Assembly (NCBI RefSeq): GCF_042660705.1 | Contig: NZ_JBHSUQ010000001.1 | DNA length: 64,000 nucleotides | Direction: 5' to 3' (one strand) | Source of the DNA: Undibacterium_A arcticum | Lineage (GTDB): Bacteria > Pseudomonadota > Gammaproteobacteria > Burkholderiales > Burkholderiaceae_D | Shown here: positions 1 through 9,816 of the stretch, in pieces | Numbering within the stretch: the first letter of the stretch is position 1 | Layout of the letters: each line of letters opens with the position of its first letter | The notes under the pieces: model-generated | The model's input: only the letters and a program-made list of their open reading frames with translations | The model's database searches: none | Told to the model about the DNA's origin: nothing | Translations under genes and position numbers: made by a program

Positions 1-1
1 G

Positions 2-991
2 CAGATTCTGGATGTGGCCGTCAACAAGTGCGGCATGCCGCGCAGCCACTTCATCAAGGTCTTCCCAGGTAACGAAACCAATCTGATGTGGGTCGATGGA
101 GAAGTCGACGCTGGTCAGGCCTACAGCGCGATCCTCGGCCGCAACGTGCCGACCGTCAAGGAACTGCAACAAAAACTGATCGACCTGCAGGCACGTGTGG
201 TATTGCCACTGCCGGATCTGCGCAACATCAACAAGCAGATGGCCGCCGGCGAAATGCGCGCGCGCAAAGCCAAACGCGAGATGACCGAGGCCAACCTGCG
301 TCTGGTAATCTCAATCGCCAAGAAATACACCAACCGCGGCCTGCAATTCCTCGACCTGATCCAGGAAGGCAATATTGGCCTGATGAAGGCCGTCGACAAG
401 TTCGAATATCGTCGCGGCTACAAGTTCTCAACCTATGCGACGTGGTGGATCCGTCAGGCCATCACGCGTTCGATCGCCGACCAGGCGCGCACCATCCGTA
501 TCCCGGTGCACATGATCGAGACCATCAACAAGATGAACCGCATCTCGCGTCAGATCCTGCAGGAAACCGGTGCCGAGCCGGATCCGGCGACGCTCGCGAT
601 CAAGATGGAAATGCCGGAAGACAAGATCCGCAAGATCATGAAGATCGCGAAAGAGCCGATCTCGATGGAAACACCGATCGGCGACGACGACGATTCCCAT
701 CTGGGTGACTTCATCGAGGACAACAACACGCTGGCCCCGGCCGATGCGGCGTTGCACGCCTCGATGCGCAACGTGGTCAAGGACGTGCTCGACTCGCTGA
801 CCCCGCGCGAAGCAAAAGTGCTGCGCATGCGTTTCGGGGTCGAGATGTCGACCGACCACACGCTGGAAGAAGTCGGCAAGCAGTTCGACGTCACCCGCGA
901 GCGCATCCGCCAGATCGAAGCAAAGGCGCTGCGCAAGCTGCGTCACCCATCGCGCTCCGACAAGCTGAAGAGCTTCCTGGAAGGCAATTAA
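2..991 (+). CDS. rpoD: RNA polymerase primary sigma factor RpoD (sigma-70), 3' part
   Basis: C-terminal ~330 residues of the housekeeping sigma factor, which directs core RNA polymerase to -10/-35 promoters. The frame is open to the left edge, so the gene starts outside the window. Visible are the conserved region 1.2-2 segment (NLRLVISIAKKY), the region 2.3/2.4 -10 recognition helix (KFSTYATWWIRQAITRSIAD), region 3 (RIPVHMIETINKMNRI) and the region 4.2 helix-turn-helix (VTRERIRQIEAKALRKLRHP) close to the stop. The acidic DDDD patch before region 4 is typical of RpoD and distinguishes it from RpoS. Intact and clearly functional. It is followed by a tRNA gene, a common arrangement in Burkholderiales. 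Confidence 0.97.
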   Translation, partial: QILDVAVNKCGMPRSHFIKVFPGNETNLMWVDGEVDAGQAYSAILGRNVPTVKELQQKLIDLQARVVLPLPDLRNINKQMAAGEMRARKAKREMTEANLRLVISIAKKYTNRGLQFLDLIQEGNIGLMKAVDKFEYRRGYKFSTYATWWIRQAITRSIADQARTIRIPVHMIETINKMNRISRQILQETGAEPDPATLAIKMEMPEDKIRKIMKIAKEPISMETPIGDDDDSHLGDFIEDNNTLAPADAALHASMRNVVKDVLDSLTPREAKVLRMRFGVEMSTDHTLEEVGKQFDVTRERIRQIEAKALRKLRHPSRSDKLKSFLEGN

Positions 992-1074
992 TACGCAGTA
1001 GCGGCAATGCCGCTGTCCCGAATCTCCATAGAAAAGAGAGGCGGGCAGCGGCAGCTGTCTGTATGTAACAGATT

Positions 1075-1153
<79 letters not shown>

Positions 1154-1170
1154 TAATTTTCAATAAAATC

Positions 1171-1208
1171 AAAGGGTTACACGCTTCGGCTTGTAATCCT
1201 TTCTTTTT
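1171..1208 (+). terminator. Rho-independent terminator of the tRNA-Ile2 gene
   Basis: A stem with arms AAAGGGTTACACGC and GCTTGTAATCCTTT around a TTCG loop is followed by CTTTTTG. A close relative of the same hairpin follows the decayed tRNA copy at 22.96 kb. Confidence 0.8.
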
Positions 1209-1927
1209 GAGAATTATTTTTCTTCATGTAAGCGTTTTTGAGACGTGATGCTGTTGCAGAGGCTGCTTTCAGGTACTCAATGCACTTTTAGAAGAGGCGC
1301 TTCGCTTGAGGTCGAACGGCTCAGAACGGCCACAAGCCGTCTCCCGCGAGCGACCGCTTTCAGGCATTGGAAAGCGGGCGCGGCGAATATGGAACGAAAA
1401 GCCGAACCGAAGTGCCCTTCTTGCCGACGGCGTCAACATTGCAACTCTTCATTTCGGACTGTGCGTTTGAGCCGGGGCCACTGGCTGCATTCTTGATCAA
1501 ACTTGAGTAAGTGTGCGGCAACGTACAGAAGTGAGAACCGCGCGCGGATACGATGAACTTGCGTACATAAAGCGCACTACCGAGATCTTGTCTGTATGTG
1601 CGCTAACCAGCAGGTGAGCCGGTCACCTCAAGGACCGGCAAATTCGGAAGCCAGTGCATCGATATCTGTGCGGGCTGCGTTGATGCAACGTTACCGCTGC
1701 GAGGTCATCGTGATGCAGGCAAACCACCCATCAAAGTACGTGATACGCAAGTATCTTGAACGTCGCTCACAGGAAATGACACCGCCTCCTTCGCCTGAAG
1801 AAATTCGGCGGCAACTGGGTTGGGGTCTTCTGGTGTTCGGTCCTTTGCCCCCAGTCGGCTTGGAGGTAAACTCGATCGTCTGCGCGGAGGCGGGCCAATT
1901 GGTTTCCCACTGCAGTTGTCTTTAAAG
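1209..1927. other. No recognisable gene between tRNA-Ile2 and the first accessory gene
   Basis: About 720 bases without a convincing gene on either strand. Short open frames exist (for example 1245-1496 and 1596-1925, plus) but show no family resemblance, no good ribosome-binding site and an amino-acid composition typical of read-through. It lies directly downstream of the tRNA, where integrases and excisionases of islands usually sit. No integrase remnant can be recognised. Confidence 0.5.
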
Positions 1928-2257
1928 TCATCGTCCACACAAAATAGAGTGCATTTTGTCAGTCGCATGGCAGCACGCCCAATGCTTCACCTCCCCCAGG
2001 CCGCTGCAAACATTGCCCAGTGTGCCGATAAGATTGACCATGCCATCGGTCAGCAGTTTGGCTTGCGCTGCATTGGGCGCGGTCACGTCCAGGATCGCCA
2101 ATGTTTCGTCCAGCGGTATTTCCCCATGCAGACTCTGGTGGTGGGCAAGGTTCAAAGCAAGCAACCGGGCACATTCGGCAATTTGTTCTTTGGTGGCTTG
2201 CTCGATGAGCATGTCAGCCAGCTTATCGTATTGATCAAAGGCGGACAGATCAGTCAT
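1928..2257 (-). CDS. Hypothetical protein, 109 aa
   Basis: Helical, acidic protein starting MTDLSAFDQYDKLADMLIEQ with regular hydrophobic spacing (KEQIAECARLLALNLAHHQS). It resembles, from memory only, short hypothetical proteins encoded on Burkholderiales integrative elements, but I cannot name a family. The ATG (2255-2257) overlaps the TGA of the preceding 50-codon gene, and that gene's GTG overlaps the stop of the GlxA-type regulator, so the three are arranged as a translationally coupled operon. The last ~20 residues (KHWACCHATDKMHSILCGR) look unlike the rest and may be read past the original end. Confidence 0.55.
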   Translation of the reverse strand: MTDLSAFDQYDKLADMLIEQATKEQIAECARLLALNLAHHQSLHGEIPLDETLAILDVTAPNAAQAKLLTDGMVNLIGTLGNVCSGLGEVKHWACCHATDKMHSILCGR

Positions 2258-2406
2258 GCTGCGGCCTTCATCGCAGAGAGCGCAGGTATGGAATCCATCC
2301 CGGTGCGACGAACCAGTTCATCGTAGCTGATCGGCTTGCCGACGCGCGCCTCATCGGCATTGTCGAGCCAATGCGCCCATGTCCGCCCGGTCGATGGGTC
2401 GTACAC
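2254..2406 (-). CDS. Small hypothetical protein, 50 aa, coupled between two genes
   Basis: A GTG-initiated frame encoding MYDPSTGRTWAHWLDNADEA... and ending ...SIPALSAMKAAA. The start shares a base with the upstream regulator's stop (TAGTG), and its TGA overlaps the ATG of the 109-residue gene. These overlaps, the balanced composition and the globular-looking sequence (GKPISYDELVRRTG) favour a real gene. The family is unknown. The alternative is the 3' remnant of a larger gene, since the frame upstream is closed by a stop at about 2437. No strong independent ribosome-binding site is visible. Confidence 0.45.
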   Translation of the reverse strand: MYDPSTGRTWAHWLDNADEARVGKPISYDELVRRTGMDSIPALSAMKAAA

Positions 2407-3391
2407 TAATTTGAACAGATGCTGCGGAACGGTTCACGCACCTGCGAAGGAGTCATCCCATGCGCCCCCCGAAAACTCCGCGCAAAATGCGAATTACTCT
2501 GAAAGCCGCATTGCATCGCTATATCGATAATCGAATTTTTCGTTGTCGCCAGCAAATTGTAAGCATTGCTCAAACGCAGCTTCATGGCGAAAGTGGATGG
2601 ACTCATGCCGATTTCGGCCAGGAACAGGCGTTCCAGATGTCGGCTGCTGACATGCACATGCTGCGCGATGAAATCGACAGAAAGCGGCGTACCGAGATTG
2701 CGCTCGATCAGCAGCATGGCTTTGCGCACCCGCACATTATCGGTTTCTTCGGTAAACAAAGGCTGCGGTTGCGGCGTATTCGCCGATAGCGGCATGGTTT
2801 CGATCAAAATCCGAAGCGCCTTGGCAGCCTGCGCCTTGTTGCAATGCCGCTCCACCAGAAAGGCCGCCAGATGCACCACACTAGTGCCGCCGGCACAGGT
2901 TAGCCGATCCCGGTCAACCACGAACAATTCGTCCGATGCTGCCTCCAGTTCCGGGAATTCGCCAATAAACTGATTGGAGTGAAACCAACTGACGCAGGTC
3001 CGGTATTGCTGCATCAGGCCTAGCCTGGCCAGGATGAAACTGCCGGTACAGAGGCCCACCAATGGCACATGCAGCGAGGCGGCACGCTTCAGATAAGCAC
3101 CCAACGCGGGGCAATTTTCGGCCCGTCCAGCAACCCGCCAATCACCACGATATAGTCGAAACCATGCGGCTCCGGCAGTTCTGCCGTCGGCATGATTTGG
3201 ATGCCACAACTGGCTCTGATCGACCGCATATCATGGCTGACCACAGTCCACGCACATTGAATTGGCCGGCTGCGATCGCCCTCGTCCGCCGCCAGGCGCA
3301 GCGTATCAACGAAAGCGGAAAAAGCCACCATCGTGAAATTGGGTGCAAGCACAAACGCGACAGACAGCTTGGTATTTTCGTTCACAGCCAT
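2406..3391 (-). CDS. GlxA-family AraC-type transcriptional regulator (one frameshift)
   Basis: N-terminal DJ-1/PfpI-like domain (MAVNENTKLSVAFVLAPNF..., with the nucleophile-elbow-like LCTGSFILARLG) followed by a C-terminal AraC helix-turn-helix (VDFIAQHVHVSSRHLERLFL and IIDIAMQCGFQSNSHFARSF). Such proteins sense small nitrogenous or aldehyde-type metabolites and regulate adjacent catabolic or transport genes. The frame breaks near 3120: reading GGGCC as GGGGCC rejoins ...GGLLDG and AENCPALGAYL.... The start MAVNEN was chosen because the domain begins there; upstream codons are not family-like. It is divergent from the ABC importer, so it probably controls it. Confidence 0.8.
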
Positions 3392-3739
3392 TTTCAGCCT
3401 TCTTTTTAGTGAGACTTGCCCCGACAGGCTAGCGCAAGCCGATTCATTGACAATGTCACTTCTGCAACAAGAAAACGATTGAAAACACCCCCGTTGCGGC
3501 TTAAGCAAGCACCAGACAATGCTTATTGCAGCTCAGAAAACAAAGCAATTTTCAGGCCCACATTTCGGCTTGCAGGCCGCGACTTGCATCATTGCACTGG
3601 CTAGGGGCCTGTCGGAAAAGGACAATGGAACGTCGCTTCGAGTAACAATCACTTCCGGCCCGGATGATGTAATGATTTCCAGCTGTGGCTGCCGCATGGC
3701 GGTCACATTCGTGCGATAACTTTACGGGGAGTATCGGAA
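3392..3739. other. Divergent intergenic region, regulator / ABC importer
   Basis: About 350 bases between the divergent GlxA-type regulator and the substrate-binding protein gene. It must hold both promoters. A Shine-Dalgarno-like GGGGAG precedes the 3740 ATG. No clear long inverted repeat that could be called the operator was found by eye. Confidence 0.4.
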
Positions 3740-4912
3740 ATGCAAGCATCGTTGACAAGAAAACTAAGTGCCTTGATCGTCGGCCTCGGCATCGGTGCAG
3801 GGCCGCTCGCGGCGTCGGCCAAGGATACGGTGAAAATCGCCTTCATCGGTCCCCTGACCGGCTCCAATTCCGCGCACGGCCTGGGCGGGCGCAATTCGGC
3901 CGAACTCGCGGTCAAGCTGCATAACGGCGATCCCAAATCGAAATACAACTTCAGCCTGATCAATCTCGATGACGAATGCAAACCCAACGTCGGAGTGCAG
4001 GTTGCAACCAAGGCCGCCACCGATAACAGCATCATGGCGGTGATCCCGCATTATTGTTCTTCGGTTGCCATCGCCACAGTCGATGTATACCACCAGTTCG
4101 GCATCCCGACCGTGGTCTGGGCAGCGGTGTTGCCGGAAATCATTTACGGCCAAAAGACCAAGGAAATGCACCGCGTTAGTGCGACGCTGGTTAATCAGAA
4201 TAAAGTCGCCGCACAATTTTTGACCGGTCCGCAAAAATACAAGCGCTGGGTAGCGATCTACGATACGACCGATTACGGCAAGTCGATGTTCAAGTACTTT
4301 AGCCAGTTCCTGAAAGAAAACGGCGGCACCATGCTCGGCAGTTTCGGGGTCGGTGCCGACCAGCAAGATTTCAATGCCGAGCTGACCAAGATCAAGGAAT
4401 TGAATCCTGAAATTATTTACTTTGGCGGCCTGACGCCGATCGGCATTCGCGTCCTGAAGCAGATGGAAAAGCTGGGGATCACGGCGCAGTTCCAGGGTAC
4501 TTCGGGCATCGTCGGCGAAGCCTTCGTCAACGGCGCCGGTACGCTGGCGGAAGGCACCGTCGCGATGTACGACAACCCGCCGGTTGAAAAATTGCCCGGC
4601 GGTAAATTCTTCGTCGAAAAATACACCCAGCAAAAGTACAACGAGCCGCCTGAAGCGTATGGTCCGTATGCCTACTCGGCCACCACGCTGGTGATGGACA
4701 CGATAGAAAAGGTCGGCCCGAACCGTAAGAAGATCAACGAAGAACTCGGCAAGGTCAAGAATTACGACTCGATCGTGGGCAAGATCAGCTTTGACGATTA
4801 CGGCCAAAACATCAATCCGGTTACCACTAAATACGTGGTGCAAGACGGCAAATGGCTGGACTGGAACGATAGCGAATATGCCAGCGGCAAGCGCAAGCTG
4901 AAGGGCCGTTAA
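3740..4912 (+). CDS. Branched-chain amino acid/amide-type ABC transporter, periplasmic substrate-binding protein
   Basis: 390 aa, the usual length of LivK/UrtA-type (type I fold) binding proteins. An N-terminal signal peptide ends near AASAKDTVKIAF, and the mature protein opens with the family hallmark VKIAFIGPLTGSNSAHGLGGRNSAELAV. It would capture a ligand in the periplasm and pass it to the LivHM permease encoded next. The ligand cannot be read from sequence: Leu/Ile/Val, urea, short amides or aromatic compounds are all possible. A GlxA-type neighbour hints at a nitrogen compound. The gene is intact, unlike the three transporter genes after it. Confidence 0.88.
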   Translation: MQASLTRKLSALIVGLGIGAGPLAASAKDTVKIAFIGPLTGSNSAHGLGGRNSAELAVKLHNGDPKSKYNFSLINLDDECKPNVGVQVATKAATDNSIMAVIPHYCSSVAIATVDVYHQFGIPTVVWAAVLPEIIYGQKTKEMHRVSATLVNQNKVAAQFLTGPQKYKRWVAIYDTTDYGKSMFKYFSQFLKENGGTMLGSFGVGADQQDFNAELTKIKELNPEIIYFGGLTPIGIRVLKQMEKLGITAQFQGTSGIVGEAFVNGAGTLAEGTVAMYDNPPVEKLPGGKFFVEKYTQQKYNEPPEAYGPYAYSATTLVMDTIEKVGPNRKKINEELGKVKNYDSIVGKISFDDYGQNINPVTTKYVVQDGKWLDWNDSEYASGKRKLKGR

Positions 4913-4940
4913 GGAGCGTACCCTCCCTCGCCATTAACCC

Positions 4941-4964
4941 GGGTTCGCCGCGTGCGGCGAACCC
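4941..4964 (+). promoter_or_regulatory. Intra-operon hairpin between the binding-protein and permease genes
   Basis: Perfect 10-bp inverted repeat, GGGTTCGCCG and CGGCGAACCC, with a CGTG loop, lying 28 bases after the binding-protein stop and ending 17 bases before the permease ATG. There is no U tract. This position is typical of a stem that protects the abundant binding-protein message and lowers downstream expression. Confidence 0.65.
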
Positions 4965-4981
4965 TTGACCGGATACGCAAT

Positions 4982-7058
4982 ATGGACCTCGGACTCATTG
5001 GGCAATATGTATGGAACGGTTTGATGCTAGGCGTCATCTACGCGATGGTGGCGGTCGGCTTCACGCTGTTTTTCGGGGTACTCGATGTCATTAAATTCTC
5101 GCACGGCGATGTGCTGACCCTGGGCGTCTTTGTCGGGCTGGCAAGTTATCTCGGCCTGCATCAGGCCGGTGTGCAGTCGCCCGTTGTACTGTTGGTGACC
5201 GTGGTGTTCAGCGCCATCGCCAGCATGGCTGTGCTAGGCGCCGTCATCGCGAAATTTTTCGTGTTGCCGCTACGCAGCGCACCGCCCTTCATCACGCTCC
5301 TGATCACATTGATGATCGGCACCGTGATCAGGGAATCGATCCGGCTGTTCTATCCGAGCGGCTCGAATCCGCAATCCTTCCCGCATTTGCTGCCCACCAC
5401 GTCGTACCACTTTGGTCAATTCATCCTGCGCCTGGATACCCTGATCCTGATTCTGGTCGGAGTGCTGGTGATTTACCTGGTCAATCTGCTGATCAACCGC
5501 ACCAAGCTGGGTCTGGCGATCCGTGCCGTCGCGCAAGATGGCGAGACGGCGCGGATCATGGGCATCAATTTTGAAATGATCGTGCTGCTGACCTTCGGCC
5601 TCGGCTCCGGCCTGGCTGCACTGGCAGGAGTAATGAACGGGCTGTACTACAACGAAGTCAATTTCGGCACCGGCCTGATGCTGGGCGTGATCGGCTTTAG
5701 CGCAGCCGTGATCGGCGGCCTGGGCAATATCTATGGCGCCATATTGGGCGGCTTCCTGTTTGCCGCGCTGCAGATTATCGGGGTCGTCGCGCTGCCGTTT
5801 GCCAGCGCCTACAAGGACGTGGTCGCGTTCGGCATCGTGATCGTCCTGATCGGCTTCAAGCCGACCGGCCTGATCGGCGAAAAATCAGTGAAAGGGTTTG
5901 AACAAATGTCTTCCACCAGCAAAAATCTAACCTTGTCCATCGGCGGCGTGCTGCTGACCACGGCCTTTGCGATGCGTGCCATGGCGGCGGACAATCAGTG
6001 GCTCTTGCTGGCCTTACTGGTCGGGGCCGGACTGGCCGCATTCGCCGCCACCAGGAGCGGCATCGCCAGCCGGGCCGAGCAAGCCTTCTCCAGCCACCAT
6101 CACTTGATGCACGGCATCGTGCTGCTGGCCTTCCTTTCTTTTTTGGTGGTATTCCATGAAGAACATTTCGCCTTGCTGATGCTCTCCACGGTGTTGCTGT
6201 ATGCCATCGTTTGCCTCGGCCTGAATATCCAGATCGGCTATTGCGGCGTGGTGAATTTCGCCGGCGCGGCCTTTTTCGGTATCGGCAGTTACACTGCTGC
6301 GGTATTGGTGGCCCATACGCAGTTGCCGCATCTGTTGATCCTGCTGATCGGCGGCATCGCATCGGCAGCGATAGGCGGCTTGCTGCTGTTGCCGGTATTG
6401 CGCACGCGCGGCCATTACGCGGCGTTGGTGACGATCGCCTTCGGCATCCTGTTTCGCACCTTCCTGGAAGTCAACGATACGCTGGGCGGGCCGCAAGGCT
6501 TGAAAGTGGCCGGGATGAAAATATTCGGCTGGTCGCTGCGTGAAAACATCGAGCTGGGCGACATCACAATTTCGTTCTATGCCAACTATGCAATTTGCGC
6601 ATTGATCCTGGCCGCGCTGGCCTTCACCATCACCAAACGGCTGGAACGCTCCTGGATCGGCCTTAGCTTCGATGCGGTGCGCATCGATGAAACCGCCGCC
6701 GCCGCCTTTGGCATCAACATCCGGCGCTGGAAAATCACTGCCTTCATGCTCGGCAACGGCTTTGCCGGCGTCGCCGGGGCTTTCTTTGCGATGATGACCG
6801 GCTTTGTCGCGCCGACCAACTTCACCTTCGGCGATTCGCTGATCCTGATTTCGATCGTGGTGATGGGCGGCATCGGCAATCCCTGGGGCATCCTGCCGGC
6901 CGCTGCGCTGGTGGTACTGTTGCCGGAAATTGCAAGCGATCCAGGAATACCGCTTTTTACTGTATGCGCTGGCCGTCATCCTGATCCTGCTGTTCCGTCC
7001 GGACGGGCTGTTTCCGCGCCGCCTGCGCAGCTATATTCCCGGCTGGAGCAGCAAATGA
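4982..7058 (+). CDS. Fused LivH-LivM-type ABC permease (frameshift near the 3' end)
   Basis: A single open frame encodes a LivH-like half (MDLGLIGQYVWNGLMLGVIY..., ...NRTKLGLAIRAVAQDGETARIMGI) joined to a LivM-like half (LNIQIGYCGVVNFAGAAFFGIG..., ...RIDETAAAAFGINIRRWKITAF), giving a ~690-residue polytopic inner-membrane protein. LivH-LivM fusions are known in beta-proteobacteria. The start ATG 4982 precedes the first hydrophobic segment; the earlier in-frame GTG lies inside the intergenic hairpin. Near 6930 the frame breaks after VVLLPE; the next frame continues LQAIQEYRFLLYALAVILI and ends PGWSSK, with a TGA that overlaps the next gene's ATG (ATGA). Confidence 0.83.
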
Positions 7059-7830
7059 GCGCCTCTATTTTGCAATGCCGCAACCTGACCATGCGCTTTG
7101 GCGGCCTGACCGCGCTGAACGATTTGAGCCTGGATATCCGGCGCGGAGAAATACTCGGTCTGCTGGGACCGAACGGGTCCGGCAAAACCACCTTCTTCAA
7201 TGTCGTCACCGGCATCTATACCGCCAGTGCCGGCAGCATCGCTTTGAAGATCGTGAAATCGGCCAACTGCCGGCACAGAAAATCTATCGCGCCGGCATCA
7301 CCCGCACTTTCCAGCGTTCGCGCCTGTGCCTGCCGCTGACCATTTTCGACAACATCATGATCGGCAATCACCAGCATTTGAATCACGGCTTCTGGTTCAA
7401 CCTGATCCAGCGCAAAAAGCTGAAACAGCAATTTGAAGAAAACTACGAGCAAACCAGACAACTGGTGACCACCTTCAGCAAGTCACTCGGCAACAAGCTG
7501 TTCGACGCGGCCGGCTCGGTCAACATGATCGACCGTCGCCGCATTGAAATCTGCCGCGCGTTGATCAGCCGGCCCAGACTGCTGCTGCTGGATGAACCAT
7601 CGGCCGGCATGACGCATGAAGAAACCAGGGAATTGATGGATGACATCCTGGCAGTGCGCGAACGCATCGCCGGCCTGACTATCGTGATCATCGAACACGA
7701 AATGAATGTGATCGAACGGATCACCGACCGCTGCATCATTTTCAATTACGGCCGCAAACTGTGCGAAGGTACCTACCGTGAAATTGCCGCCAATGCGGAA
7801 GTTCAAGAAGCTTACTTGGGGCAGTCATGA
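7055..7830 (+). CDS. LivG-type ABC transporter ATP-binding protein (frameshift)
   Basis: First of two ATPases energising the importer. Walker A is GPNGSGKTT, Walker B LLLLDEPSAGM, and the switch-loop His is in VIIEHEM. The LivG-specific C-terminal region (EGTYREIAANAEVQEAYLGQS) is present. Where the ABC signature LSGGQ normally sits the sequence reads AAGSVNMIDRRRIEICRAL, so the signature is not canonical. The frame breaks at about 7242: one extra C in ATCGCTTT restores SIRFEDREIGQLPAQKIYRA. The start overlaps the permease stop and the end overlaps the next ATG, so the operon is translationally coupled. Confidence 0.83.
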
Positions 7831-8545
7831 GCATTCATCATCGCGGACTACAACTGAACAATATCTATACCGCCTATGACAAGGCGGATGTCTTGACCGA
7901 TGTCTCGATCCAGGTCGAACCGGGCAAGATCACTTGCATCCTCGGCTCCAACGGCTCGGGCAAGTCGACCCTGATCCGCTCGATCCTGTCGCTGACCGCG
8001 CCGCGCAGTGGCAACATCCGGTTCGAGGGACGCGACATCACGCGCCTGCCGACGCATCTGATCAATCAGGCCGGCATCGCCTGCATCCCGGAAGGACGCA
8101 AGGTGTTTCCCAAGATGACAGTCGAAGAAAACCTGCAGATCGGTGCCTACCGCGAAAGCCGTGCCGGCGTGATCCGCCAGCGGCTGGATGAAGTGTATGA
8201 AATTTTCCCGCGCCTGAAGGAACGCACCAAACAATTGAGCGGCACCATGTCCGGCGGCGAACAAGCCATGCTATCGATCGGGCGCGGCCTGATGGCGGCC
8301 CCAAGCTGCTGTTGATCGATGAACCGTCGCTGGGCCTGTCGCCGCTGTTCGTCAAGGAAACCTTCAGCGTGATCCAGCGCATCAACCAGCTCGGCATCAG
8401 CATCTTGCTGGTCGAGCAAAACGTGCACCAGACGCTGGCGGTAGCGCATTACGGTTATGTCTTGATGCAAGGCCGCGTGGTCGCCAGCGGCAGCACCGAT
8501 GCGCTGCGCAATAGCGAAGAAGTGAAACAGGCGTATTTTGCTTGA
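7827..8545 (+). CDS. LivF-type ABC transporter ATP-binding protein (frameshift)
   Basis: Second importer ATPase, ~239 aa once rejoined. Walker A is GSNGSGKST, the signature is MSGGEQ, Walker B is LLLIDEPSLGLSP, and the LivF hallmark IPEGRKVFPKMTVEENLQIGA is present. The frame breaks at about 8300 in a CCCC run: a fifth C restores GLMAAPKLLLIDEPS. The ATG overlaps the TGA of the LivG-type gene (ATGA). Unlike its partner it carries a normal signature motif, so the heterodimer may have one canonical and one degenerate signature. Confidence 0.85.
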
Positions 8546-8588
8546 GGCGGGTAAAAATTGGTTCTGTCGCGTTAATTGGGAAAACATC

Positions 8589-8795
8589 ATGTCCGCACAG
8601 ACTTACAAGCTCATCGAACTGGTCGGCGCCTCAACCGAGGGTACCGACCAGGCGATACGCGACGCGATTGCCAAGGCCGCGCTCACGGTCAAGCACATGG
8701 ATTGGTATGAAGTGGTCGAGTCGCGAGGACATATCGCAGACGGGAAGGTTTCGCACTACCAGGTCACGATCAAGGTAGGCTTCCGGCTGGAGTAG
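8589..8795 (+). CDS. Dodecin (flavin-binding dodecameric storage protein)
   Basis: 68-residue protein MSAQTYKLIELVGASTEGTD..., the standard dodecin size and fold signature (beta-alpha-beta-beta, YKLIELVGxSxEG at the start, HYQVTIKVGFRLE at the end). Dodecins form hollow 12-mers that bind riboflavin, FMN or lumichrome and buffer free flavin. The central DWYEVVESRGHI includes the Trp that stacks against flavin. The start was chosen at the family-conserved Met. It lies 43 bases after the importer operon, same strand, and may be co-transcribed. Confidence 0.92.
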   Translation: MSAQTYKLIELVGASTEGTDQAIRDAIAKAALTVKHMDWYEVVESRGHIADGKVSHYQVTIKVGFRLE

Positions 8796-9444
8796 CGCAA
8801 TCCGGTGCGGTCGGCGCCAGCAGTCTCGCAGTCGGCCCCATCCACGGTTGCTGCCATCGAGCAGCCAATCGGCACCGCCGCCAGCGCCATCGTTGATCCG
8901 ATGCGCATTATTCAATCAGCGCGGTCGCTGCTGAATGCGGCGCTTCGCGTTTTGCTTCGGACAAGTCGGAATAGATGCGAATGATTTCGGCAAGCCGGTC
9001 ATCGCTACAGTAGAAATAAGCGGCCGAATTCCCGACGGGCACAGCCTACTGTTCCCGCGCGCACGCAAATAGAGCCGTACAATCGCCGTCGGCACCTATG
9101 CTGACATCCTTGGCGACCAGATCGAGTAGCGGCTTGGCCCATCGGACGGATGCTGGCAGGGACGGCAGACCCTGTGCCGATATTGGCGGGGATACAGATC
9201 AGCACAAGGCCGCAGCCACGCCATCGACCACGGCCAGGGTGACGATACCGGGCGACGGTCACGCCGGCAGCACCGCAAGGCTATGCAAGTGGATCGATGA
9301 GCTGGTTTGCACCACAGCGGCCATTTTTACCCCAAGCAGGGCATGAAGCCCCAAAATCAGCCCGCTCATGATTGAACCGGCTAAACCAAGCCCCCAAGTA
9401 GCGCATCGGCCATACCAATGCGTTCCACATCTGGCGGACTTCGA
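8796..9444. other. No recognisable gene; apparently degraded DNA
   Basis: About 650 bases after dodecin with no frame that looks like a protein family on either strand. Several frames stay open by GC bias (for example around 9005-9262 minus and 9098-9346 plus), but their translations are Arg/His/Cys-rich and lack structure. Probably remnants of a deleted gene next to the peptide locus. Confidence 0.45.
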
Positions 9445-9726
9445 TTATGACGAGCTGAGGGAACTTAGAAGGACCGCGTTAATAGCCGAATTGGCCCCCG
9501 AATTGTTGATGTTGACTGTCTGGGACTGATTAATCATCTTTTCGATATAGAAGCTGTTGTTGGCCTGGTAGAAGTTGACGACCGGAACGAGGCTAGTGGT
9601 GGCAGGAGAGTAAGCGTTAATCCATCCATAGACCGACGGGGCGCCGTCGGCGCCTCTGATGGACGACATCGCTTTGCGGTCCAAGGCGCGGTTTGTGGGG
9701 AGGTCATTGATCGTAATTGCACTCAT
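9445..9726 (-). CDS. Double-glycine-type leader peptide, 93 aa (peptide B)
   Basis: Small gene with GGAG before the ATG. The N-terminus MSAITINDLPTNRALDRKAM-SSIRGA aligns with that of the neighbouring peptide A (IxDLxxxxxLDxxxMSxxRG) and resembles bacteriocin-type GG leaders (here Gly-Ala), suggesting removal after residue 26. The predicted core is rich in Asn, Ser and small residues (NINNSGANSAINAVLLSSLSSS). No function is established. Because a C39-peptidase lipoprotein lies 1 kb upstream on the same strand, I infer a secreted or surface peptide. Confidence 0.7.
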   Translation of the reverse strand: MSAITINDLPTNRALDRKAMSSIRGADGAPSVYGWINAYSPATTSLVPVVNFYQANNSFYIEKMINQSQTVNINNSGANSAINAVLLSSLSSS

Positions 9727-9816
9727 GTTGTATCTCCAAAATTCCCAAGAACGGCAAAGCGGAGAGCCGCACAGCAGAGGATTGGACTATCCCTGTAAGG
9801 CGGCTCTCGTGGCCCT

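Noticed and set aside
1245..1925. Two plus-strand small frames after tRNA-Ile2
   Set aside because: No ribosome-binding site, no family likeness and no codon pattern that resembles the neighbours. Kept only as a gene-less gap.
3764..4843. A 359-codon antisense frame opposite the ABC binding protein
   Set aside because: Complement of a strong coding frame, with composition typical of shadows.
9005..9346. Possible pseudogene downstream of dodecin
   Set aside because: I could not match any frame to a family with confidence, so it is reported only as gene-less DNA.
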